In this document: piece by piece, positions 52,217 through 62,417 of the stretch
Numbering within the stretch: position 1 is the stretch's first letter
How the letters are laid out: each line of letters begins with the position of its first letter
Source of the DNA: Chryseobacterium aquifrigidense
Lineage (GTDB): Bacteria; Bacteroidota; Bacteroidia; Flavobacteriales; Weeksellaceae
DNA: 64,000 bases
Reading direction: 5' to 3'
Assembly (NCBI RefSeq): GCF_006716485.1
Contig: NZ_VFPD01000002.1
Location: 716,659-780,658 of the forward strand
The notes under the pieces: model-generated
What the model was told of the DNA's origin: nothing
The model's database searches: none
The model's input: only the letters and a program-made list of their open reading frames with translations
Program-made: the position numbers and the translations under genes

Positions 52217-53227
52217 ATGAAAAATTCAGAACAATTATATAAAGCTTTATCCGAAAGAATTTTAATTCTTGACGGAGCGATGGGAACCATGCTTCAGAGA
52301 TACAAATTCGAAGAAGAAGATTACCGCGGAGAGCGTTTCAAAGATTGGGAACATCCTGTAAAAGGAAATAATGACCTGCTTTCTCTGACACAGCCTCAGG
52401 CTATTGAAGAAGTTCACAAGAAGTACCTTGAAGCAGGAGCAGACATCATTGAAACCAATACGTTTTCAGGAACTACCATTGCAATGGCAGATTATCACAT
52501 GGAAGATCTTGTATATGATCTGAATTATGAATCTGCAAAAATTGCCAGAAAAGCCTGCGATGAGTACACCGCAAAAAATCCTGATAAGCCGAGATTCGTA
52601 GCAGGATCTATCGGGCCAACGAACAGAACCGCGAGTTTAAGTCCGGATGTAAATGATCCCGGTTACAGAGCCATCACCTTTGAAGAATTGAGAGTAGCAT
52701 ATAAACAGCAATGTGAGGCATTGCTGGATGGAGGTTCAGATATCCTTCTTGTAGAAACCATCTTTGATACCTTGAATGCAAAAGCAGCTTTGTTTGCCAT
52801 TGATGAATTACAGGATGAAAGAGGAATTAAGATTCCAATCATGGTTTCAGGAACCATTACCGATGCTTCAGGAAGAACTTTGAGCGGCCAGACAGCGGAA
52901 GCTTTTCTCATCTCAGTATCTCACCTGAATTTATTAAGTGTAGGTTTCAACTGTGCCTTGGGAGCAGATCAGCTGACTCCTTATCTTGAAACACTGGCCC
53001 ATAACTCAGAATTCTACGTTTCAGCTTACCCGAACGCAGGTTTACCCAATGCCTTCGGGAAATATGATGAAACACCCGAAGATATGGCGAGACAGATTAA
53101 AGAATATGTTGAGAAAGGACTGATCAATATTATCGGAGGATGTTGCGGAACCACACCAGAGCATATCAAAGCGATTGCAGATTTGGTAGAACAGTATCCG
53201 CCAAGGAAATTGAAGGAATTTGTGTGA
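52217..53227 (+). CDS. metH: Homocysteine S-methyltransferase module (split MetH, N-terminal half)
   Basis: 336 residues, the Hcy-binding module of B12-dependent methionine synthase as a separate protein. The Zn ligands are the Cys in GFNCALGAD and the pair in IIGGCCGTTPEH; the start LILDGAMGTMLQRY is typical. It needs the folate/B12 half encoded at 54403. A fatty-acid desaturase gene sits between the two halves. Confidence 0.93.
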   Translation: MKNSEQLYKALSERILILDGAMGTMLQRYKFEEEDYRGERFKDWEHPVKGNNDLLSLTQPQAIEEVHKKYLEAGADIIETNTFSGTTIAMADYHMEDLVYDLNYESAKIARKACDEYTAKNPDKPRFVAGSIGPTNRTASLSPDVNDPGYRAITFEELRVAYKQQCEALLDGGSDILLVETIFDTLNAKAALFAIDELQDERGIKIPIMVSGTITDASGRTLSGQTAEAFLISVSHLNLLSVGFNCALGADQLTPYLETLAHNSEFYVSAYPNAGLPNAFGKYDETPEDMARQIKEYVEKGLINIIGGCCGTTPEHIKAIADLVEQYPPRKLKEFV

Positions 53228-53309
53228 TTTGATAGATTTTTTTAATTAAAATCAAGAATGAAGGCTGGATTATAAATGTTAACTTTAAGTAAACCACAAA
53301 GTTAAATAT

Positions 53310-54401
53310 ATGGAAAAGCCAATTTACTTAAAAGATTCGGAGGATGTCAGACTATTTAATGAGCTGAGGAAGAAAGTGAACCAAAGAGTAGAAGCCATTT
53401 CTGAGAACAGAGATATCTATATTCAGATCAAAGCGGTACTACTCCCATTGGTCTACGTTGGCTTATATGTTCTGGCTGTTTTGAATGCTGAAAAGCATTG
53501 GATCTATATTGTGAGTTTTGTTCTGATGGGAATTTCTTTGGTTTTAATTTATTTAAACTTAATCCACGAAGCGGCCCACAACAATATCTATAAGAGTAAA
53601 AGACTTAATGGGCTGGTTCTTCACATTTTTGATTTTATAGGTGCCAATTCCTATATCTGGAAAAAAAGACATATTGCAAGTCACCATGCTTACCCCAATG
53701 TAGATGGATGGGATACGGATATCGAACAGAGCGGATTGCTTTTAATCGTACCGTGGATCAAAGCGAAAGGAGTACAGAAGTATCAGGACAAGTTTTTCTT
53801 TTTAGTCTATCCGTTGTATTTGTTCAACTGGATGTTTATAAGAGACTTCAGAGACTTCTTTGATAAGGAAAGAGTGATTTTAAAGACCCAGGGAAAGATT
53901 CCCACCATTGAAAAAGTGAAAATGATCAGTTATAAGCTCTTCTATTTCTTTTATCAGATTGTGGTTCCTGTGGTGTTCTTTAAAGTATCAATAGGATTGG
54001 CTTTAGGAGCGTGGTTTTTACAGGTGATATCAGCAAGTATTTTTGCCTTGTTTGTGTTATTGCCTTTGCATCCGCTCCCTGATAATGCCTTTCCAAAATT
54101 AAATAAAGAAAAAGGTCTTCCATTCAGCTGGCTTCGTCATCAGTTTGAAGTGACCAATGATTTAAAAGAAAATAACTGGCTGGTAAGAAATGTGTTGGGG
54201 AACTTCAATTTTCATGTTGCCCATCATCTTTTTCCTAATTACAGTTATATGTATTACAATGAAATTACAGAGGAGATTGAGGAATTTGCTAAAGAGCATG
54301 GGTTAGCATACAAGAGATTTCCACTGATTACAGCTTTAAGTAAGCATAGGGATTTATTGAAGCAGAATGCCAATAATGCCTACTATATTTTAGAAGAATA
54401 A
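53310..54401 (+). CDS. Acyl-lipid / acyl-CoA fatty acid desaturase
   Basis: 363 residues with four or so hydrophobic helices. The three His boxes of membrane desaturases are HEAAHN (HxxxH), HIASHHAYPN (HxxxHH) and the C-terminal NFHVAHHLFP (HxxHH). It introduces double bonds in membrane fatty acids using a di-iron centre. It stops 1 base before the start of the second metH half (54403), so it is co-transcribed with the methionine genes. Why a desaturase sits inside the metH pair is not explained. Confidence 0.92.
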   Translation: MEKPIYLKDSEDVRLFNELRKKVNQRVEAISENRDIYIQIKAVLLPLVYVGLYVLAVLNAEKHWIYIVSFVLMGISLVLIYLNLIHEAAHNNIYKSKRLNGLVLHIFDFIGANSYIWKKRHIASHHAYPNVDGWDTDIEQSGLLLIVPWIKAKGVQKYQDKFFFLVYPLYLFNWMFIRDFRDFFDKERVILKTQGKIPTIEKVKMISYKLFYFFYQIVVPVVFFKVSIGLALGAWFLQVISASIFALFVLLPLHPLPDNAFPKLNKEKGLPFSWLRHQFEVTNDLKENNWLVRNVLGNFNFHVAHHLFPNYSYMYYNEITEEIEEFAKEHGLAYKRFPLITALSKHRDLLKQNANNAYYILEE

Positions 54402-54402
54402 A

Positions 54403-57063
54403 ATGAAGTATTTAAGATTATCAGGCCTCGAGCCTCTTATCATAACGCCGGAAAGTAATTTCATCAACGTTGGTGAAAGAACTAATGTTGCCGGTTCCAA
54501 AAAGTTTTTAAGACTCATCAAAGAGGAGAAATTCTCTGAAGCATTAGATATTGCCCGCCATCAGGTAGAAGGAGGTGCCCAGATCCTGGACGTTAACTTT
54601 GATGATGGATTGATTGATGGAAAAGCATCGATGATCAAATTCCTGAACCTAATTGCTTCCGAACCGGATATCGCAAGAATCCCAATCATGGTAGACTCTT
54701 CCAAATGGGAAATCCTGGAAGCAGGTCTTCAGGTAGCTCAGGGAAAATGTGTAGTGAATTCTATCAGCTTAAAAGAAGGCGAGGAAGAATTTATCAAACA
54801 TGCAAAAGCCATTAAAAGATATGGAGCAGCAGTCATTGTAATGGCATTTGATGAGGTAGGGCAGGCTGACAATTTTGACCGAAGAATTGAAATTTCAAAA
54901 CGTTCCTATGACATCTTGGTCAACCAGCTTGGTTTTCCGGCAGAAGATATCATTTTCGACTTAAATATCTTTCCGGTGGCAACAGGAATGGATGAACACA
55001 GAAGAAATGCCATCGACTTTATTGAAGCTACACGCTGGGTAAGACAAAATCTTCCTTATGCATCCGTGAGTGGGGGAGTGAGCAATGTTTCCTTCTCTTT
55101 CCGCGGAAATGATACCGTACGGGAAGCCATGCACTCTGTATTCCTTTACCACGCCATTCAGGCAGGAATGAACATTGGTATTGTAAACCCGGCGATGCTG
55201 GAAGTGTATGATGAGATCAATAAAGAATTACTGGAGCTTGTAGAAGATGTAATTCTGGATAAACGGGAAGATGCTACAGAAAGACTTCTCGACTATTCAG
55301 AAAAGCACAAATCAGTAAAAAAAGAAAAGACTGAAGATCTGGAATGGCGAAACAATCCGTTACAGGATAGAATTACCCATGCCCTGGTAAAAGGAATTGA
55401 CCGTTTTATTGAAGAAGATGTAGAAGAAGCAAGACAATTAGCGACAAGACCACTTCATGTCATCGAAATTAATCTGATGACAGGAATGGGAGTCGTAGGC
55501 GATTTATTTGGAAGCGGAAAAATGTTCCTTCCTCAGGTAGTAAAGTCTGCAAGGGTGATGAAAAAAGCAGTAGCCTATTTACAGCCGTTTATTGAAGCTG
55601 AAAAAGACGGATCAAGACCTGCCAATGGAAAGATTTTAATGGCAACTGTGAAAGGGGATGTGCATGATATCGGTAAGAATATTGTGAGTGTTGTTTTGGG
55701 TTGTAACAACTATGAAATTGTCGACCTTGGAGTAATGGTTCCTGCTGAAAAGATTATTCAAACAGCCATTGCAGAAAAAGTAGACGTCATAGGATTAAGC
55801 GGACTGATTACACCAAGTTTGGATGAAATGGTGTACATCGCTTCAGAATTGGAAAGACAAAATTTAGATTTTCCTTTACTGATCGGTGGTGCTACAACTT
55901 CAAAAGCACATACCGCAGTAAAAATCGATTTAAAATATAAAAATGCTGTCGTTCACGTAAATGATGCCTCAAGAGCGGTAAACGTGGTAAGTTCATTGCT
56001 GGGTGACAGAAATAAGGAATATGTTTCAGATTTAAAAAATGACTACTCCGATTTCAGAGAAAAGTTCCTGAACAGACAGGTAGATAAAGATTATGTTTCC
56101 ATCAAAGAAGCAAGAGAAAATAATTTTAAAATTGATTGGGAAAATGAAGAGATCTTCACTCCGAATAGCCTGGGAATAAAAGTCATCGAGAATCAGGATC
56201 TGAGAGAACTTCTTCCATTCATCGACTGGTCTCCGTTTTTCAGAAGCTGGGATCTTCACGGAAAATACCCGAATATTCTCGAAGATGAGGTAGTGGGCGC
56301 TCAGGCGAAAGAACTGTTCAAAGATGCTCAGGTGATTCTGAAAAGAATTCTGGATGAGAAGCTTTTAACCGCAAAAGCCATCTTTGGAATCTTTAAAGCC
56401 AATTCCAATGAATCGGATGATATCCTGATTTTTGATGAAAATAATAATGAACAGGCGAAGTTTTTAACCCTGAGACAGCAGGCTCAGAGATCAAAGGGGA
56501 AAGATTATCTCGCTCTAAGTGATTTTATCGCCCCTCAAAGTTCAGGAAAAACAGATTATGTAGGAGCGTTTTGTGTAACCACTGGATTTGGTACGGATGA
56601 ACTGTCTGCGGAATATGAAAAAGCCAATGATGATTACAATTCCATCATGGTGAAAGCCTTGGCAGACCGTTTTGCAGAAGCCTATGCAGAATTTTTACAT
56701 AAAAAAGTCAGAACAGAATACTGGGGCTATGCCAATCAGGAAAATTTAAGCAATGAAGAATTGATTGCCGAAAAATACAAAGGAATCCGTCCGGCTCCCG
56801 GATATCCGGCCTGCCCGGATCACCTGGAAAAGAAAACCATCTGGGATCTTTTAAAAGTGGAAGAAAATACCGGTGTTTTCCTTACAGAAAGCCTTGCGAT
56901 GTTCCCAACAGCATCTGTTTCCGGGTATTATTTCGGAAGCCCGCATGCCAAATATTTCGGATTAGGAAAAATTACAGAAGACCAGCTTGAAGATTATGCA
57001 GCAAGAAGAGGTTGTAGCATTCAGGAAGCGAAAAAATGGTTGTCACCAAATTTAGCAGATTAA
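54403..57063 (+). CDS. metH: Methionine synthase, folate/cobalamin/activation domains (split MetH, C-terminal half)
   Basis: 886 residues. Pterin-binding domain (about 1-260: NVGERTNVAGSKKF, GGVSNVSFSFRG). Cobalamin-binding four-helix cap and Rossmann domain (about 320-560; B12 His in DVHDIGKNIVSVV and the LSGLITPSLDEM helix). AdoMet reactivation domain (about 590-886: RPAPGYPACPDH). It transfers methyl from 5-methyl-THF via B12 to homocysteine held by the partner at 52217. It starts 1 base after the desaturase stop. Confidence 0.95.
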   Translation: MKYLRLSGLEPLIITPESNFINVGERTNVAGSKKFLRLIKEEKFSEALDIARHQVEGGAQILDVNFDDGLIDGKASMIKFLNLIASEPDIARIPIMVDSSKWEILEAGLQVAQGKCVVNSISLKEGEEEFIKHAKAIKRYGAAVIVMAFDEVGQADNFDRRIEISKRSYDILVNQLGFPAEDIIFDLNIFPVATGMDEHRRNAIDFIEATRWVRQNLPYASVSGGVSNVSFSFRGNDTVREAMHSVFLYHAIQAGMNIGIVNPAMLEVYDEINKELLELVEDVILDKREDATERLLDYSEKHKSVKKEKTEDLEWRNNPLQDRITHALVKGIDRFIEEDVEEARQLATRPLHVIEINLMTGMGVVGDLFGSGKMFLPQVVKSARVMKKAVAYLQPFIEAEKDGSRPANGKILMATVKGDVHDIGKNIVSVVLGCNNYEIVDLGVMVPAEKIIQTAIAEKVDVIGLSGLITPSLDEMVYIASELERQNLDFPLLIGGATTSKAHTAVKIDLKYKNAVVHVNDASRAVNVVSSLLGDRNKEYVSDLKNDYSDFREKFLNRQVDKDYVSIKEARENNFKIDWENEEIFTPNSLGIKVIENQDLRELLPFIDWSPFFRSWDLHGKYPNILEDEVVGAQAKELFKDAQVILKRILDEKLLTAKAIFGIFKANSNESDDILIFDENNNEQAKFLTLRQQAQRSKGKDYLALSDFIAPQSSGKTDYVGAFCVTTGFGTDELSAEYEKANDDYNSIMVKALADRFAEAYAEFLHKKVRTEYWGYANQENLSNEELIAEKYKGIRPAPGYPACPDHLEKKTIWDLLKVEENTGVFLTESLAMFPTASVSGYYFGSPHAKYFGLGKITEDQLEDYAARRGCSIQEAKKWLSPNLAD

Positions 57064-57070
57064 TATTGAC

Positions 57071-58030
57071 ATGAAGATAACAGAACACATTAAAAATGCA
57101 AATGGAAAAACTTTATTCTCCTTAGAAGTTGTTCCGCCACAAAAGGGAATAGGTATTGAAGATCTTTATACCAACATAGATCCGTTGATGGAGTTCAAAC
57201 CTCCTTTCATTGATGTTACTACTTCCCGAGAAGAATACATCTATCTGGACAAAGGAAACGGCCTTATGGAGCGTCGTATTACAAGAATGCGCCCTGGAAC
57301 CTTAGGAATCTGTGCAGCTATTCAACATAAATATAATGTAGATACAGTTCCACATCTTCTTTGCGGTGGTTTTACAAAGGAAGAAACAGAATATCTGCTG
57401 GTAGATTGTATGTACCTCGGAATAGATAACGTAATGGCCCTAAGAGGAGATGCTATGAAAGGGCATCAGTATTTTGAGCCTACGCATGGAGGACATGCCA
57501 GTGCTATGGATCTTGTCAACCAGATTAATGACCTGGGAAGAGGAAAATACCTTCATAACGAAGAACAGGTGAGTGATGAACTCAATAAATTCTGCATCGG
57601 CGTAGCCGGATATCCGGAAAAACATATGGAAGCCCCTTCCATGAACTATGACCTGAAATGGTTGAAACAAAAAGTAGATGCCGGAGCAGATTATATCGTA
57701 ACCCAGATGTTCTTTGACAATAAAAAGTATATTGAATTCGTTCAGAAAGCAAGAGAAATGGGAATCACGGTTCCGATTATTCCGGGAATCAAACCTATTG
57801 CAACAAAGAAACATTTGAAAATCCTGCCACAGGTATTCAAAATAGACCTTCCCGAAGAACTCATCAATGAAGTGGAAAATGCAAAAAATAATGAAGCCGT
57901 AAAACAGATCGGAATAGAATGGTCCATTGCCCAATGCAAAGAATTGCTAGATTTTGGAGTTCCTGTTCTGCACTTTTACTCAATGGGGAAAAGTGATAAT
58001 ATTAAAAAAGTAGCCGGTGAGCTATTCTAA
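57071..58030 (+). CDS. metF: 5,10-Methylenetetrahydrofolate reductase
   Basis: 319 residues, an (alpha/beta)8 barrel flavoprotein with MetF patterns: FSLEVVPPQKG at the start, NVMALRGD in the middle and PIIPGIKP near the substrate pocket. It produces 5-methyl-THF, the methyl donor for MetH. It starts 7 bases after metH and ends the SAM-riboswitch-led block at a strong terminator. Confidence 0.96.
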   Translation: MKITEHIKNANGKTLFSLEVVPPQKGIGIEDLYTNIDPLMEFKPPFIDVTTSREEYIYLDKGNGLMERRITRMRPGTLGICAAIQHKYNVDTVPHLLCGGFTKEETEYLLVDCMYLGIDNVMALRGDAMKGHQYFEPTHGGHASAMDLVNQINDLGRGKYLHNEEQVSDELNKFCIGVAGYPEKHMEAPSMNYDLKWLKQKVDAGADYIVTQMFFDNKKYIEFVQKAREMGITVPIIPGIKPIATKKHLKILPQVFKIDLPEELINEVENAKNNEAVKQIGIEWSIAQCKELLDFGVPVLHFYSMGKSDNIKKVAGELF

Positions 58031-58050
58031 TAAAAGTACCAAAATGAAGG

Positions 58051-58080
58051 AACCCTGCCGTAAAAAGCAGGGTTTTTATT
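58051..58080. terminator. Terminator of the methionine block
   Basis: AACCCTGC (58051-58058) and GCAGGGTT (58067-58074), then TTTATTTTT. Confidence 0.85.
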
Positions 58081-58241
58081 TTTAAATCTGATAAAGAGAT
58101 GAAGAAGCCGTAGGCTATACATCCGCTTAGAAAGAATCAATGAAGTTGATTTCGGCTTAGCCTCCTCAAAAATAATACAGCAGCAGATAAAATCTTTGTG
58201 TCAAATATCCTAAAGCATCCATTAAAAACTTCCATCTTCCT

Positions 58242-59393
58242 TTAAAGAATCGGATGTCTCTCAAACTCCTTATTCCTGTCAAACAAATACCGGTACGTAG
58301 CCAGTTTTCGGGTAACAGTGGTATCAAGAACTTCGGCAATCTTGATCATTTTAGGGTTGAAATCACCAATCCACTGCAGCTCTGTAATCGTAAAATCCGT
58401 ATGCTTTCTTAAATGCTGAGTTCCTTCCCAGATCATATATCCGTCAATGCCCTTCTTTTGCCATTCAGGGACAACACCGAAAACAAGCCCCACCATTTTT
58501 TCATTCTTTTTAAAACGCTTTAAAAACAAAAATTTTAGCTTTTCAAAAATTCCGAACTTTCCATTCAGATATTTAAACCACTGGTTGAGGTCAGGCATAT
58601 TGATCCACATCGCAATAGGTTTATCATTTTCATATACAAACCATGAGATATGCTCATTAATGATAGGCTTCATTGTCTTGAACATCTTCAGAACCTTTGC
58701 TTCTTCCAAATGCTTTCCTTCGCCGTGTGAAGCCCATGCTTTATTATAAACTTCTGTAAAATCCTTTGCAAATTTTGGGAGATTATTCTTTTTGATAGGC
58801 TGTGCAGAAATGGCAGGATTTCTTCTGTTCTTTTCATGCGCAATGGTAAAGATCCTAGAAACTTCTGCAAAAATAGGTCTGGTAAAGCAAAGCTGCTCAA
58901 AATACATCTGGAATCCATAATTTTCAAAAAGATCTTTGTAATAAGGGAAGTTGTAATTCATTCCAAACAATGGCTCAATAAAACCTTCCGTTAAAAGTCC
59001 CCAGAATTTATCTCTTTCCCCAAAATTGATAGGCCCGTCCATAGCCTCTATATCCTTTCCCTGAAGCCAGTTTTTACAGTAATCAAAAATAAAATTAGCC
59101 GTTTCCTGATCATTAATACAGTCGAAAAAGCCAATTCCTCCTGTAGGCTGATTTTGCTCATAACATCCATTCACAAAAACAGCTACTTTACCAACGGTCT
59201 TGTTATGTTTTTTAAACAAAAATCGCTCACATTCTCCATTTTTAAAGAATTTATTTTTTTCAGGATCAAAAATCTCCTCAATATGTTTATCTAAAGGACG
59301 GATATAATTTTTGTCGTGTTCATAAAGGCGGGCCGGGAATTCCAGAAATTCCCTTTTATGGAGTTGGTTTTGTACTTCTTCGACAATAATCAT
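58242..59393 (-). CDS. GNAT-like acyltransferase-fold protein of unknown function
   Basis: 383 residues, soluble. A C-terminal acyltransferase-like half (about 205-370) includes WFVYENDKPIAMWI and GVVPEWQKKGIDGYMIWE, where an AcCoA-like GxxG/A turn is visible. Similar proteins are often left as hypothetical. It diverges from folE with about 100 bases between starts. No substrate can be proposed. Confidence 0.8.
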   Translation of the reverse strand: MIIVEEVQNQLHKREFLEFPARLYEHDKNYIRPLDKHIEEIFDPEKNKFFKNGECERFLFKKHNKTVGKVAVFVNGCYEQNQPTGGIGFFDCINDQETANFIFDYCKNWLQGKDIEAMDGPINFGERDKFWGLLTEGFIEPLFGMNYNFPYYKDLFENYGFQMYFEQLCFTRPIFAEVSRIFTIAHEKNRRNPAISAQPIKKNNLPKFAKDFTEVYNKAWASHGEGKHLEEAKVLKMFKTMKPIINEHISWFVYENDKPIAMWINMPDLNQWFKYLNGKFGIFEKLKFLFLKRFKKNEKMVGLVFGVVPEWQKKGIDGYMIWEGTQHLRKHTDFTITELQWIGDFNPKMIKIAEVLDTTVTRKLATYRYLFDRNKEFERHPIL

Positions 59394-59469
59394 ATGTTTT
59401 TTTATCAGAAATGGCTATAAAAGATAATGTTTTTCATCTTATTTGAAATAGAGAAAAAGATATTATCCG

Positions 59470-59477
59470 TATTTTTG
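59470..59477 (+). promoter_or_regulatory. -7 box of folE
   Basis: TATTTTTG, 17 bases before the ATG at 59495. A TTG lies 24 bases further upstream (59443-59445), slightly too far for consensus spacing. Confidence 0.45.
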
Positions 59478-59494
59478 CTGCAAATTAAATAAAA

Positions 59495-60160
59495 ATGGTT
59501 GATTTTACGGATAACGACGATGATATTTTCACTGGAAAAGAACATACGCCTATAAGGGAAGATGCTTTTGATAAATCGCCACAGGAAAAAATTGAAAAAA
59601 TTACTGAGCTTTTTGGCGAGATCATGGAAACGCTGGGAATGGACATGACAGATGATTCTCTGAAAGACTCTCCAAGACGTGTTGCCAAAATGTATGTGAA
59701 CGAGATCTTCGGAGGACTCCTTCCTGAAAACAAACCGGGAATCTCCACTTTCTCCAACAAATACAAATACCGCCAGATGTTGGTGGAAAAAGATATCACC
59801 GTATACTCTTTCTGCGAGCACCACTTTTTACCTATCATAGGAAGAGCACATGTTGCTTATATTTCCAATGGAGAAGTAATTGGCCTTTCAAAAATCAACA
59901 GAATTGTTGATTACTATGCGAAAAGACCACAGGTTCAGGAAAGACTTACCATGCAGATTGTAGATGCTTTGAAAGAAGCCTTGGGAACTAAAGATGTTGC
60001 GTGTATCATTGATGCAAAGCACCTTTGCGTTAACTGCAGAGGAATAAAAGATACCGCAAGTTCTACCATTACTGCAGAACTAAGTGGTATTTTCAGAACA
60101 AACCCTATAACAAGACAGGAATTCTTACATTATGTTGGAAGCCATGCAAAGCTTGATTAA
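59495..60160 (+). CDS. folE: GTP cyclohydrolase I
   Basis: 221 residues. It catalyses the first step of folate/pterin synthesis from GTP. The Zn ligands are at the positions expected from E. coli FolE: Cys107, His110 (FCEHHFLP) and Cys178 (HLCVNCRG). GLSKINRIV and QERLTMQI are also typical. The N-terminal ~30 residues are an acidic extension. It is followed after 6 bases by a DinB gene. Confidence 0.96.
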   Translation: MVDFTDNDDDIFTGKEHTPIREDAFDKSPQEKIEKITELFGEIMETLGMDMTDDSLKDSPRRVAKMYVNEIFGGLLPENKPGISTFSNKYKYRQMLVEKDITVYSFCEHHFLPIIGRAHVAYISNGEVIGLSKINRIVDYYAKRPQVQERLTMQIVDALKEALGTKDVACIIDAKHLCVNCRGIKDTASSTITAELSGIFRTNPITRQEFLHYVGSHAKLD

Positions 60161-60166
60161 TAAATA

Positions 60167-60598
60167 ATGAACTACCAGATTCTTAAAAATATTATTGATG
60201 ACGAGCTTCAGAGATTTCAAAATATCACTGAAGAAGAATGGTTATATAGAAGTTCTTCGGAAAAATGGTCCAAAAAAGAAATTATTGGCCATCTTTGTGA
60301 CAGCGCTTTTACAAATATCCGTAGATTTGTTGTGACACAATATAAAGAAAACGAAAATATTGTATATGACCAGAATTTTTGGGTAAAAGCTCAGAACTAT
60401 CAGAATGTTCCTATTTCAGATCTTATTGATTTGTGGAAGTCTTTGAACTATCAGATTGTTCATATTGTAGAAAATATCCCGGATGAAGCATTACAGAGAA
60501 CCTGTGATACCACCAAAACAGAACCTCGGGTGTATACGTTGGAGTTTATTATCGATGATTATGTAGATCATTTACAGCATCATTTAAAAGCGATTTAA
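60167..60598 (+). CDS. DinB/YfiT-like four-helix-bundle protein
   Basis: 143 residues. The DinB-like helical fold shows three His in metal-binding arrangement: WSKKEIIGHLCDSAF (about His45) and the C-terminal DYVDHLQHHL. Members are metal-dependent thiol transferases or stress proteins. It follows folE by 6 bases, so co-transcription is likely. Confidence 0.9.
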   Translation: MNYQILKNIIDDELQRFQNITEEEWLYRSSSEKWSKKEIIGHLCDSAFTNIRRFVVTQYKENENIVYDQNFWVKAQNYQNVPISDLIDLWKSLNYQIVHIVENIPDEALQRTCDTTKTEPRVYTLEFIIDDYVDHLQHHLKAI

Positions 60599-60637
60599 TT
60601 ATGATAAAATTTAAAAAAGTTTCAGATAAGATTTTTA

Positions 60638-60659
60638 TCACAACAATTATTTGTTGTGA
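60638..60659 (+). terminator. 9-bp hairpin after the DinB gene
   Basis: TCACAACAA (60638-60646) and TTGTTGTGA (60651-60659), loop TTAT. No U-run follows directly, so it could be a weak terminator or an operator. Confidence 0.45.
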
Positions 60660-60723
60660 CAGATGTAATTTTTAACTCAATTTTGAATCTTTAAAATCAT
60701 TAAATCTTTTAACTTAAAAATAA

Positions 60724-62190
60724 ATGCAATTAAAAATATATAACTCGCTTACAGCAGAAAAAGAAATATTCAAACCTATCTTGGAAGGAAATATCGGAAT
60801 GTATGTATGTGGACCTACCGTGTACAGCAATGTACATTTGGGAAATGTAAGAACTTTCCTTTCTTTCGATTTTATCTACCGTACCCTGACGCATTTGGGA
60901 TACAAAGTAAGATACGTAAGAAATATTACTGATGCAGGTCACCTTACCGATGATGGAAATGTAGATAATGACAGATTCGTAAAACAGACCCGACTTGAAA
61001 AGTTGGAGCCTATGGAAATTGTTCAGAAATATACTGTAGATTTCCACAAAGTCCTGGATATGTTCAATCTGCTGCCACCCAACATCGAACCTACCGCTAC
61101 AGGACATATTGTAGAACAGATAGAATTAACCCAAAAGCTGATTGAAAGAGGCTTTGCTTATGAAAGCAACGGTTCAGTATACTTTGATGTATTAGAATAC
61201 AACAAACGAGGACTGAACTATGGTGAACTTTCAAAACGTAATATAGAAGAACTTTTCGCCAATACCAGAGACCTTGACGGACAGGGCGAAAAGAAAAACC
61301 CACAGGATTTTGCATTGTGGAAAAAAGCATCCCCAGCCCATATTATGAGATGGAATTCCCCTTGGGGAGAAGGTTTCCCGGGATGGCACCTGGAATGTAC
61401 TGCAATGAGTACAAAATATCTGGGTGAAACATTTGACATCCATGGAGGAGGAATGGACCTTAAATTCCCTCACCACGAATGTGAAATTGCACAAGGAAAA
61501 GCTTGCAATGATGCCGCACCGGTAAATTACTGGATGCACGCCAATATGCTGACGATGAATTCTCAGCGTATGAGTAAATCTACAGGAAACTATATCCTTC
61601 CCATGCAGTTGGTTACAGGAGATAATGACTTCTTTGAAAAACCTTTCCATCCTTCAATTGTACGTTTCTGCTTCCTGCAGGCGCACTACAGAAGCGTTCT
61701 GGATATTTCAAACGATGCCATGATAGCCAGTGAAAAAGGATTCATCAGATTGATGGAAGCAGTGAAAGTATTGAATTCTATTACTCCGGATGATACAAAA
61801 CAATCCGGTTTCAGCCTGAAAGAGTGGAAACACAAAGCCTATGAAGCTTTAACGGATGATTTCAATTCACCAATTCTGATTGCCCACCTGTTTGAAGCAG
61901 TGAAATACATCTTTGCTCTGAACGATGGTAAAGAAACGATCTCAACAGAAGATCTTGAAGATTTGAAAACCACTCTCAATGCCTTTATCTTTGATGTTCT
62001 TGGACTACAGACCGTAGAAGAGAATAACAATGAAAAGCTTGATCAGACCCTAAAAGTTTTGATTGAATTGAGAAATCAGGCAAGAAAATCCAAAAACTTC
62101 GAGCTTTCAGACCAGATCAGAGACAAATTGCTTGCAGAAGGTATCGAATTAAAAGACGGAAGAGACGGAACATCATACGTTCTGAACTAG
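60724..62190 (+). CDS. cysS: Cysteinyl-tRNA synthetase
   Basis: 488 residues, class I synthetase. The Zn site begins at Cys28 (MYVCGPTVY) and continues with LECTAM and HHECE. The HIGH-like motif is HLGN (36-39) and the KMSKS-like motif RMSKST lies near 277-282. The C-terminal DALR-type helical domain ends LKDGRDGTSYVLN. It is complete and of normal length, and ends 23 bases before a strong terminator. Confidence 0.97.
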   Translation: MQLKIYNSLTAEKEIFKPILEGNIGMYVCGPTVYSNVHLGNVRTFLSFDFIYRTLTHLGYKVRYVRNITDAGHLTDDGNVDNDRFVKQTRLEKLEPMEIVQKYTVDFHKVLDMFNLLPPNIEPTATGHIVEQIELTQKLIERGFAYESNGSVYFDVLEYNKRGLNYGELSKRNIEELFANTRDLDGQGEKKNPQDFALWKKASPAHIMRWNSPWGEGFPGWHLECTAMSTKYLGETFDIHGGGMDLKFPHHECEIAQGKACNDAAPVNYWMHANMLTMNSQRMSKSTGNYILPMQLVTGDNDFFEKPFHPSIVRFCFLQAHYRSVLDISNDAMIASEKGFIRLMEAVKVLNSITPDDTKQSGFSLKEWKHKAYEALTDDFNSPILIAHLFEAVKYIFALNDGKETISTEDLEDLKTTLNAFIFDVLGLQTVEENNNEKLDQTLKVLIELRNQARKSKNFELSDQIRDKLLAEGIELKDGRDGTSYVLN

Positions 62191-62213
62191 AAAATATAAC
62201 TTCGTTTTATCCC

Positions 62214-62262
62214 CATTCCGTAGGAGTCCCTTATATACAGGATTCTTACGGAATGTTTTTTT
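62214..62262 (+). terminator. Terminator after cysS
   Basis: CATTCCGTA (62214-62222) and TACGGAATG (62247-62255) with an additional inner GGA/TCC pairing, then seven T. Confidence 0.85.
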
Positions 62263-62292
62263 ATATCCTCCAGAAAATATATATCACTATTT

Positions 62293-62417
62293 TACACTCC
62301 GCATTTCTATTCTCTTCTCAATACCCTTACACTTTTTCACCTTCCAACCTCTTACCTTCTCACTCTCGAGCTTTTTCACTTTCAAACCCTCCAACTCTCC
62401 AGCTCTCCAACTTTCTC
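62293..62417 (+). repeat. CT-rich degenerate repeat tract 1
   Basis: Repeated units such as ACTCTC, CCAACTCTCC and CTTTTTCAC. The same style of sequence occurs at 63115-63298 and, inverted, around the four-helix-bundle gene at 8.5-9.1 kb. No credible gene is present; the apparent Ser/Pro-rich frames are products of the low-complexity DNA. Confidence 0.5.
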
